Assembly (NCBI GenBank): GCA_020696955.1
Contig: JAJFBK010000010.1
Coordinates: 1-12,588 of the forward strand
DNA length: 12,588 bases
Origin: Patescibacteria group bacterium
Lineage (GTDB): Bacteria > Patescibacteria > UBA1384 > CAILIB01
Direction: 5' to 3'
Below the pieces are notes generated by a model. The model was not told where the DNA came from. It did not search any database and was given only the letters and a program-made list of their open reading frames with translations. Positions 1-5,166 of the stretch are shown in pieces. The stretch's first letter is position 1, and every line of letters begins with the position of its first letter. The position numbers and the translations under genes are program-made.

Positions 1-2
1 TA

Positions 3-536
3 GCTGCCCGAATCGGCTTTTTCCTGACTTACCCCTCAACTTTTGAATCAGTTCTGCAGGTTCTTTCTATCTGGCAGGGTGGACTTGTTTCGTATTGGGG
101 GATGGTCGCCGGGATAGCGATAGCCTTCATGCTTATTAAGAAGGAGCGTGGGGAATGGTTTGACGCCTTTGCCGTTGCTTTAATGGTGGGATGGGCAGTC
201 GGCAGACTCGGGAATTATTATGCAGGTGACTCAGGCGGCGTGGAAAGCGAGTTCTTCTCAGTATTTTATGGCCAAGTGCCTATTCAGCTCTTTGAGTCCG
301 CATTATGCCTAGCGGTAGCTGGTGGTGCTTTCCGGCTTTGGAAAAAGCAATCCATTGCTCCGGGAATGCTTGCCTGGTATGTGCTTGCGGCGTACTGCGC
401 AGGGCGCTTTATAATTGACGCCTGGCGAGACGAGCCAGCCATTGGCTTTTTTCATATTAGCCAGATAGTGAGCCTGGCCGGGGTTTGTATTTTACTAGCC
501 GTTAAGCCCTGGTATGAGCGTGCTCTTAAAAGCTAG
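3..536 (+). CDS. lgt: Prolipoprotein diacylglyceryl transferase-like protein (Lgt), 5'-truncated by window edge
   Basis: The frame is open from base 3, so the N-terminus lies outside the window; 177 residues remain. Lgt is an inner-membrane enzyme that moves diacylglycerol from phosphatidylglycerol to the lipobox Cys of prolipoproteins. Family landmarks seen: GGL then a hydrophobic helix, GRLGN (codons near 210-225), a PIQLFE segment matching the family's HPxQLYE, and GRFIIDAWR matching the FRxxxEFFR region. The two arginines corresponding to E. coli R143 and R239 are kept. The His of the GGxSFHGG motif is replaced by Tyr (GGLVSYWGM), and the Glu after GRLGN appears as Asp (AGD). The protein is rich in membrane helices. 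It overlaps the next gene by 23 bases, indicating translational coupling with an LspA-like protein, the next enzyme of lipoprotein maturation. Family assignment is fairly sure; catalytic activity is not. Confidence 0.82.
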   Translation, partial: AARIGFFLTYPSTFESVLQVLSIWQGGLVSYWGMVAGIAIAFMLIKKERGEWFDAFAVALMVGWAVGRLGNYYAGDSGGVESEFFSVFYGQVPIQLFESALCLAVAGGAFRLWKKQSIAPGMLAWYVLAAYCAGRFIIDAWRDEPAIGFFHISQIVSLAGVCILLAVKPWYERALKS

Positions 537-879
537 TGGAGTAATAGCGTTTTTGGTAGCCGATCAGGTACTGAATGCCATTCTTCAATGGCGACTCCCC
601 GAATTGATTCACTCCGAGCCGTTTTTCGCAGTTCCAACGGCGGTTCGGGTTGTGACGGGCTTCTCAGTGCTCGTTGTTTTGATTTTATGGAAAAAGCATA
701 CTGGTCTGGCTTTCCCATTTCTGATTGCTGGGTTCCTGGCAAATCTTATTACGCTCTTTCTTCATGGCTATTATATCGACTACATCCCGACCGGAATCAG
801 TTATATAAATACAGCCGACCTCATAATTGGGGTCGGCTGTATATTGTTGTTCAGAGAACGTGGTGTTACTTTGCGGTAA
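514..879 (+). CDS. LspA-like small membrane protein (signal peptidase II homologue lacking one catalytic Asp)
   Basis: 121 residues with about four hydrophobic segments, shorter than the usual 150-170 of LspA. Matches seen: VADQVLN (residues 15-21) resembles the conserved N-terminal Asp region; ANLITLFLHGYYIDYI (76-91) aligns with the family's GNLIDRLxHGxVxDFI; and INTAD (98-102) aligns with the FNxAD motif. LspA is an aspartyl protease that uses the Asp of GNxxDR together with the Asp of NxAD. Here the second is present (D102) but the first is Thr80 (codon acg at 751). The protein is therefore either a non-proteolytic homologue or a divergent one. It overlaps the Lgt-like gene by 23 bases and its 3' end overlaps the convergent rplT by 14 bases. 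Membership rests on motif alignment and on the lgt neighbour. Confidence 0.68.
   Translation: MSVLLKASGVIAFLVADQVLNAILQWRLPELIHSEPFFAVPTAVRVVTGFSVLVVLILWKKHTGLAFPFLIAGFLANLITLFLHGYYIDYIPTGISYINTADLIIGVGCILLFRERGVTLR
809..842 (-). terminator. Probable rho-independent terminator of the infC-rpmI-rplT operon, inside the LspA-like gene
   Basis: A perfect 12-bp inverted repeat (809-820 with 831-842, 10-nt loop) lies about 25 bases beyond the rplT stop. Read on the minus strand it is followed by TTTATATAA, a moderately U-rich tail; on the plus strand the tail is poor. It lies wholly in the LspA-like coding sequence and its left arm encodes part of INTAD. Confidence 0.6.
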
Positions 880-1216
880 CGGTCTTTACCAAGGCTTCGA
901 GAGCGGCTGGTTCTTGGATGGCCATTTCTGACAACATCTTGCGATTCAGCTGGAGGCCTTTCTTGTTGGAGAGATCGATGAAGCTGCTGTACGTAAGACC
1001 GTGCTCGCGAACGGCTGCGTTGATACGGACAATCCATCCGCGGCGCAGATCGCGCTTTTTGGTGCGGCGGTCACGATACGCAAATTGGCCGGCCTTAAGA
1101 AGGGCCTCGTTGGCGCGGCGGAACAGTTTGCGGCGACCAGTTCGGAAACCCTTGGCTCGTTCGAGCAAGGCGGCGTGACGTTTGTGGGTGTTGGTTCCTC
1201 GTTTTACGCGTGGCAT
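866..1216 (-). CDS. rplT: Large ribosomal subunit protein bL20
   Basis: 116 residues, the normal bL20 length, beginning MPRVKRG and followed by a long basic helix with GFRTGRRKLFRRAN and AYRDRRTKKRDLRRGWI, as in all bL20 proteins. bL20 binds 23S rRNA early in 50S assembly and in E. coli also represses its own operon. It is the last gene of infC-rpmI-rplT, 19 bases after rpmI. No clear Shine-Dalgarno sequence precedes the ATG on the minus strand, so translation may depend on coupling with rpmI. The 3' end overlaps the convergent LspA-like gene by 14 bases. Confidence 0.97.
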   Translation of the reverse strand: MPRVKRGTNTHKRHAALLERAKGFRTGRRKLFRRANEALLKAGQFAYRDRRTKKRDLRRGWIVRINAAVREHGLTYSSFIDLSNKKGLQLNRKMLSEMAIQEPAALEALVKTVTAK

Positions 1217-1235
1217 ATCAGGGAGTTACTATGGT

Positions 1236-1430
1236 TTACAGGTAAGGGAGCAATTTGGCCAGGCGCTTGACGTTGGCTTTGGCTACCAATTTGTAGCTTT
1301 TGGCAGCAGCGAGTACTCGGCTGGATTTGTTGTGGCGCAAGTGCTGGGAAGAGCCGGTTGGCTGAACCAGTTTGCCGCTACCGGTCTTGCGGATTCGTTT
1401 TGCGGTAGTCTTGTGAGTCTTGAGCTTCAT
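1236..1430 (-). CDS. rpmI: Large ribosomal subunit protein bL35
   Basis: 64 residues, typical for bL35. The N-terminus MKLKTHKTTAKRIRKTGSGK matches the family pattern MPKMKTHKxxAKRFKxTGSGK, followed by HLRHNKSSR and a basic C-terminus (RLAKLLPYL). It is a structural protein of the large ribosomal subunit. Its ATG overlaps the infC stop in an ATGA arrangement, so it is probably translated by reinitiation after IF3. The order infC-rpmI-rplT is the conserved bacterial one. Confidence 0.97.
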   Translation of the reverse strand: MKLKTHKTTAKRIRKTGSGKLVQPTGSSQHLRHNKSSRVLAAAKSYKLVAKANVKRLAKLLPYL

Positions 1431-1912
1431 GACTTTTTCTCTTTAAGTAATACTGACATTTGTTTGCCTTGACGTTGGACTGGCTGCTCGTATTCGAGGC
1501 CCAGCATGTCTCGGAAGTTGTCGAGCTGTTCGACTGCCCGTTCCTTGAATGCCATTTCCCGGCCAACCAGCTTCAGGCGAAGCTTGATCTTGTGGCCTTC
1601 GGACAAGAAGCGCTTGGCTTGCTTGAACTTAACCTCAAGGTCATGTGCGTCAGTATTGTAACTGAGGCGGATTTCTTTGACTTCCTGGGTCTTCTTTGCC
1701 TTGTTCTTGCGGCTTTTACGATCAAGCTCGTATTTGTACTTTCCGTAGTCAAGAATCTTGGCTACTGGAGGAGTGGCTTGTGGACCAACCAGAACCAGGT
1801 CTAACTCGGCTTCTGCAGCCTTGGCAAGAGCGGTCGCTAGATCGATCTCACCTGCAGGTTCACCGTTCTGATCAATCAAAAACACCCGTGAAGCACGGAT
1901 ACGAGAATTAAT
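1427..1912 (-). CDS. infC: Translation initiation factor IF-3, probably with a non-AUG start
   Basis: The N-terminal domain has INSRIRASRV and DLVLVGPQATPPVAKILDYGKYKYE. The linker is basic (KSRKNKAKKTQEVKEIRLS) and the C-terminal domain contains REMAFKERAVEQL. IF3 binds the 30S subunit and checks start codons and initiator tRNA. There is no ATG upstream. The first standard start is GTG at 1885, which would remove the conserved INxxIRA motif. The frame stays open upstream through AUU at 1912 (the Ile of INSRIR), AUA at 1936 and AUU at 1963. E. coli infC also uses AUU, which lets IF3 control its own synthesis. I place the start at AUU 1912 (161 residues) as the minimum keeping the motif; AUU 1963 would give 178 residues, close to E. 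coli's 180. No Shine-Dalgarno sequence is seen at either. Confidence 0.93.
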   Translation of the reverse strand: MNSRIRASRVFLIDQNGEPAGEIDLATALAKAAEAELDLVLVGPQATPPVAKILDYGKYKYELDRKSRKNKAKKTQEVKEIRLSYNTDAHDLEVKFKQAKRFLSEGHKIKLRLKLVGREMAFKERAVEQLDNFRDMLGLEYEQPVQRQGKQMSVLLKEKKS

Positions 1913-1967
1913 TGGAAGGTTGGAACTAGCAGCTATAGAAGGCGGGTTTAGGGAATAATCAATCTGA

Positions 1968-1997
1968 ACTATAGCAGAAAGTGGACCCTATCGTCAA
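1968..1997 (-). promoter_or_regulatory. Sigma70-type promoter of infC-rpmI-rplT
   Basis: On the minus strand: TTGACG (1997-1992), an 18-base spacer, then TATAGT (1973-1968). The predicted transcription start is about 1961-1964, almost coincident with the in-frame AUU at 1963. The leader is therefore about 50 bases if translation starts at 1912, or absent if at 1963. Confidence 0.62.
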
Positions 1998-2007
1998 GCT
2001 TGGGTCG

Positions 2008-2760
2008 CTAGCTGGCCAAAGTGCCTTTGGCAATGATGAGCTTGATGGGTTTCTCCTGCGTTTCGCAACGGATGGGAGTGGTGCAAACCGTGGTTCCGGC
2101 TACCACTACCGGCAGGTTAGACTGAGTGGAAAGTTCGAAGTAGGGGATAGAAAACTTACTCTCGAAGAACTGGTCTTTTTTCTTGCCAAAAAGTGACTTG
2201 AGGAGGCCTGATTTTTCTGAGGAGTTTCGTCCTACCTCAACCGTAAACCCGCCTTGTCCTTCTTGCTCTCCTCGAAGTGGCGTGATGGTAATCGTGCCGC
2301 CCTGTCCTTCGGCAGAGTAGGTGGGAGTTGCCAAGGAGTAAAAGACATTGTCCGGAATGGCGATAGTGGCAGGCGTTATGAAACAAAGCTCACTGTTCAT
2401 GAGGCCAAGGCGTACTTCTTGCCAGCGACGGCGCTTGAGATGCTCGGCCGCTGAGCGTGGGTCACTTACCCCGATCAGCTTGGTGATATCCCTGTCTTCA
2501 GCAAAAGGAATGATACCGAATACCACGTCATACGGCTCAAGGGCCCGGGCAACACGGTTAATAAGCTCGATGCCTCCGACGGCAACGATAGTGGAGTAAC
2601 GTTTGGCCACAGCCAATTGGACGAGGTCTTCTACGGTGCGTCCTGGAGTCGGATTGGTCATCTCTCCTGCGATCCCTAAGGATGACAGCATTTCCTTGAT
2701 CTGAGCGGTACGCTCGTACTCCTTAGCCTCGAGGGGTGGCTCGAAGATATAGTAGTACAT
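2008..2760 (-). CDS. Diacylglycerol kinase-like protein with altered nucleotide-binding motif
   Basis: 250 residues. The N-terminal 100 residues resemble the catalytic domain of the DAGK/YegS/BmrU lipid kinase family: an opening strand, an extended Thr/Pro-containing loop with GRTVEDLVQLA, then STIVAVGG (56-63) and VVFGIIPFAEDRDITKLIGV, in the place where such kinases have xGIIPxGTxNDxA. The signature GGDGTxNEV is instead GGIELINRV (62-70), losing the Asp, Gly and Thr that bind nucleotide and metal. The C-terminal half is beta-rich, with FTVEVGR and SKFSIPYFELS, compatible with the beta-sandwich of these kinases. At 250 residues it is shorter than the usual 290-310. It starts one base after the bactofilin stop. 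Phosphotransfer activity is doubtful; a lipid- or nucleotide-sensing role is possible. Confidence 0.6.
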   Translation of the reverse strand: MYYYIFEPPLEAKEYERTAQIKEMLSSLGIAGEMTNPTPGRTVEDLVQLAVAKRYSTIVAVGGIELINRVARALEPYDVVFGIIPFAEDRDITKLIGVSDPRSAAEHLKRRRWQEVRLGLMNSELCFITPATIAIPDNVFYSLATPTYSAEGQGGTITITPLRGEQEGQGGFTVEVGRNSSEKSGLLKSLFGKKKDQFFESKFSIPYFELSTQSNLPVVVAGTTVCTTPIRCETQEKPIKLIIAKGTLAS

Positions 2761-2761
2761 G

Positions 2762-3154
2762 TTATTCGATCTCTAGGCGTGGTTTTTTCTTATCGACCTT
2801 TTCTTCGCCGAGCTCAGCCGGGATATTCATCTGGGACTGTCCAACGAAGAGGGCTCCTGGCTTAATGGTGAGCTTATTAGTGGAGAGGTCTCCTTTGACG
2901 ATGCTTTTTGGTTGCAGTTCGATGTGTTCTTCAGCGGTAATGGATCCATGTACCTGTCCGGAAACGTCAACTTGCTTGGCGGTAATCGGTCCGGAAATCT
3001 GAGCCGTCTCACCGATCACTACTAGACTTTGGGAAACGATATCACCGGTCACTTTTCCATGAACGTGGATGGGGCCGGTATTGTGGAGGGAGCCTTTCAA
3101 TTCGACGTTTACGCCGACAATGGTATCAACTTGTTCTGCAGCCATAAGTGTCAT
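2762..3154 (-). CDS. Bactofilin (polymer-forming cytoskeletal protein)
   Basis: 130 residues with the bactofilin right-handed beta-helix pattern. A short N-terminal tail precedes repeated 15-20-residue turns rich in Gly, Ile and Val: GSLHNTGPIHVHGKVTGDI, ISGPITAKQVDVSGQVHGSI, and KGDLSTNKLTIKPGALFVG. A charged tail (EKVDKKKPRLEIE) follows. Bactofilins self-assemble without nucleotide into filaments, often membrane-bound, that organise cell-wall enzymes or polar structures. The start at 3154 is preceded by AAAAGGAC at about nine bases; an alternative is Met4 at 3145. It is the first gene of a two-gene operon with the DAGK-like gene, which suggests a membrane-linked role. Family call is sure, cellular role not known. 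Confidence 0.9.
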   Translation of the reverse strand: MTLMAAEQVDTIVGVNVELKGSLHNTGPIHVHGKVTGDIVSQSLVVIGETAQISGPITAKQVDVSGQVHGSITAEEHIELQPKSIVKGDLSTNKLTIKPGALFVGQSQMNIPAELGEEKVDKKKPRLEIE

Positions 3155-3171
3155 TAGTTCGTAGTCCTTTT

Positions 3172-3201
3172 ACTATAGCTGGTTTTTGTCATAAAGCTCA
3201 A
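3172..3201 (-). promoter_or_regulatory. Promoter of the bactofilin operon
   Basis: Minus strand: TTGAGC (3201-3196), an 18-base spacer, then TATAGT (3177-3172). The start would fall near 3165, only about 11 bases ahead of the ATG, so the leader is very short. It lies back to back with the thyA promoter. Confidence 0.5.
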
Positions 3202-3213
3202 GCAGCCCGAATC

Positions 3214-3241
3214 TTGACTCAATGCTAACTGCTGCTACTAT
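3214..3241 (+). promoter_or_regulatory. Promoter of the thyA operon
   Basis: TTGACT (3214-3219), a 16-base spacer, then TACTAT (3236-3241). TATTAC at 3239-3244 is an alternative -10 with a 19-base spacer. Downstream, GGAGG at 3280-3284 is a strong ribosome binding site seven bases before the thyA ATG. Confidence 0.5.
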
Positions 3242-3291
3242 TACACTGCTTTTTGTCACTAAAGAGCGAACATTGATTTGGAGGTTGGAAC

Positions 3292-4191
3292 ATGGTTGTT
3301 GACTACAAGCCGTACAAGGACCGTACGCATGATACTCAGTATCGTGATGCCCTGATACGAATTTTGCAAGAGGGTATCCGAGGCCCCTCTACCCAAGGAA
3401 CGGATACGCTCACGTTGTTCGGGGGTCTTTCTATGGCCTTTGATTTTGAAAACGGCTTTCCGCTCATAACGGAAAGAAGTATCATGGGTTTCTGGAAACA
3501 GTCTCTGGGCGAAATGTGCTGTTTCATTAACGGTGGCGTGACCCTGGAAGAGCTCCATGACTACGGGTGCACATTCTGGGACAAATTTGCAACAGAAAAA
3601 AAATGCGCCAAAAGAAAGTTACCGCCCGGCCATTTGGGAGAGCATTCTTATGGCGGCGCTTTTGCAAATTTCCCAACTGAAGACGGAAAAGGCTTTAATC
3701 AGTTCAAGCACATAGTTGAGCAAATTAAAGAGCTTCCTGACCTTCGTACCCATTATGTCTCGCCTTGGTATCCGCCGGATATCGTTCGAGGCGAGGGAAA
3801 ACAGCAAAAGCTGGTGGTTGCACCTTGTCATGGTTGGGTTCATGCACGAATCCTGAATGGCGGTCTTTACCTTCACATGATGCAGCGAAGCGCCGATTTT
3901 CCGGTGGGCGTTCCGAGCAATATGGCTCAGTACGCTGCCTTAACTCTGATGCTCGCTCATGTGACCGGGTACCCTGCTAAAAGGTTTACCCATACGTTCT
4001 CTGATGCCCATATTTACGTGGACCAGATTCCCCAGGTTGAGGAAATGATCGCACGGGAACCGAAGCGCTTTCCGACGGTCACTCTGAAAACAGAGGGGAT
4101 TGAATCGCTCTTTGACTTTCGTAAGGAGCATTTCGAGCTTGATGATTATGATCCCCATCCTTCGATTCGGGAAATTCCGGTGGCAATATGA
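3292..4191 (+). CDS. thyA: Thymidylate synthase (divergent ThyA)
   Basis: 299 residues. ThyA converts dUMP and methylene-THF into dTMP and DHF. Seen: LTLFGGLSMAFDF near the N-terminus, FWDKFAT, the nucleophile in VAPCHGW (Cys179), QRSADFPVGVPSNMAQYA (199-215; Asn210 corresponds to the Asn that favours dUMP over dCMP), SDAHIYVDQ (His240, Tyr242), and the C-terminal end PVAI, identical to the E. coli end. Two of the four arginines that hold the dUMP phosphate are missing. The R21 position in RTGTGT reads T34 in STQGTDT, and the RR pair before VSAW reads R152-T153 before VSPW. The ATG follows a strong GGAGG. The stop overlaps the next start (ATGA), so it is coupled to the DHFR-HIT fusion that recycles its folate product. 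A related hydroxymethylase is an alternative, but Asn210 argues for dUMP. Confidence 0.93.
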   Translation: MVVDYKPYKDRTHDTQYRDALIRILQEGIRGPSTQGTDTLTLFGGLSMAFDFENGFPLITERSIMGFWKQSLGEMCCFINGGVTLEELHDYGCTFWDKFATEKKCAKRKLPPGHLGEHSYGGAFANFPTEDGKGFNQFKHIVEQIKELPDLRTHYVSPWYPPDIVRGEGKQQKLVVAPCHGWVHARILNGGLYLHMMQRSADFPVGVPSNMAQYAALTLMLAHVTGYPAKRFTHTFSDAHIYVDQIPQVEEMIAREPKRFPTVTLKTEGIESLFDFRKEHFELDDYDPHPSIREIPVAI

Positions 4192-5126
4192 GCTTTTCAA
4201 TCATCGCGGCGGCTTCATTAAACAGGGTTATTGGTAGCAAAGGAGACTTGCCGTGGCATTTAAGATCGGACTTGCGGAGATTTTCACTATTGACCAAGGG
4301 TCATACTGTAATCATGGGACGAGTCACGCATGAGTCCATCTTGAATCGTCTTCGTAATCCTCTCCCTGAGCGCAACACCGTTGTGGTAACGCGACAAAAG
4401 GACTACGCGGCCCCTGGCTGCGTAGTCCTTCCTTCCTGGGAAGCTGTAAAGGAGCAGTTTCAATCCGAAGAAGAGGTGTTTGTCCTTGGCGGAGAACAGA
4501 TCTATAAGGCTGCAATCTCCGATTGTTCACGGATATACCTTACCACCGTAAAAACTGAGTGCGAGGGGGATGCTTTTTTCCCTCTTCATGAAGACTTTGG
4601 GAGGTGGAAGGTCGTTGAAACTCAGGAATGTCTAAAGTCGGAGCATGATGATTATCCTTCTTCCTTTCAGATTCTTGAAAAAGAGGGTAGGCCCAACCTG
4701 GTGATTGGCAATACCAGAAACCCTGAACAAGCAGAGTATTATCGTCGCCTAAGGGATGACGGAGTCGTCTGTGCGTTTTGCAAGCCAGACATTTATAAGT
4801 ACGGTATTAGGCCAATCCAGAAGGATGGAAAGCATTGGCTGGTTATGGAGAATATGGCTCCGTATGAGAATACCAAGGTCCACCTTCTCGTCATTTCCAA
4901 AGATCATGCTGAGACATTAGCGGATCTTGATCCTCAGGCTGGCGTCGAGTTGCTGACTTTTCTTCAGGAGCTTGAGGTTGAGCACAAAGTTTTGAGCGGA
5001 GGTATAGCATGGCGCTTTGGTGACCCGGCCCATAATGGAGGTTCGGTAAACCACCTTCACATTCATTTCATAGTCCCTGATAAGGAGGCTGTAGAATACA
5101 AACCTGTCCGATTCAAAATCGGATAA
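4188..5126 (+). CDS. folA: Dihydrofolate reductase fused to a HIT (histidine triad) domain
   Basis: 312 residues with two domains in one frame. Residues 1-165 are DHFR (NADPH-dependent reduction of DHF to THF): IGSKGDLPW (15-23), Asp28 at the usual substrate-binding acidic position, VIMGRVTHESI (41-51), and FVLGGEQIY (98-106). Residues about 180-312 are a HIT-superfamily domain: CAFC (195-198) as in many HIT and GalT-like proteins, HLLVISKDH (232-240), and the triad HLHIH (289-293) followed by FIVP. HIT proteins hydrolyse or transfer nucleoside monophosphates; central His291 would be the nucleophile. The linker, about 165-180, is short and polar. The gene overlaps thyA by four bases and ends at a palindromic terminator. 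No internal start for a separate HIT protein was seen. Both domains look intact. The HIT substrate is unknown. Confidence 0.93.
   Translation: MSFSIIAAASLNRVIGSKGDLPWHLRSDLRRFSLLTKGHTVIMGRVTHESILNRLRNPLPERNTVVVTRQKDYAAPGCVVLPSWEAVKEQFQSEEEVFVLGGEQIYKAAISDCSRIYLTTVKTECEGDAFFPLHEDFGRWKVVETQECLKSEHDDYPSSFQILEKEGRPNLVIGNTRNPEQAEYYRRLRDDGVVCAFCKPDIYKYGIRPIQKDGKHWLVMENMAPYENTKVHLLVISKDHAETLADLDPQAGVELLTFLQELEVEHKVLSGGIAWRFGDPAHNGGSVNHLHIHFIVPDKEAVEYKPVRFKIG
4398..4430 (+). repeat. Perfect 11-bp hairpin inside the DHFR coding sequence
   Basis: Bases 4398-4408 (AAGGACTACGC) are the exact reverse complement of 4420-4430, with an 11-base loop. It encodes a loop of the DHFR domain (KDYAAPGCVVL). No U-tract follows, so it is not a simple terminator; a role in mRNA stability or translation pausing is possible but untested. 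Confidence 0.5.
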
Positions 5127-5132
5127 TACGAG

Positions 5133-5166
5133 AAAATCCCGTCACGGTACCGTGACGGGATTTTTT
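5133..5166. terminator. Bidirectional terminator between convergent operons
   Basis: Bases 5133-5164 form a perfect 32-base palindrome centred on GGTACC, with an A-run on the left and a T-run (5161-5166) on the right, so it can stop transcription from both sides. It lies seven bases after the DHFR-HIT stop and contains the last codons and stop of the dCMP deaminase gene on the other strand. Confidence 0.9.

Noticed and set aside
588..1178. Plus-strand open frame of 196 codons
   Set aside because: It runs out of frame through the LspA-like gene and antisense to rplT; its composition is Arg/Ser-rich shadow and it has no ribosome binding site.
1460..1804. Plus-strand open frame of 114 codons
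   Set aside because: It is the exact antisense of infC, whose protein motifs are unmistakable.
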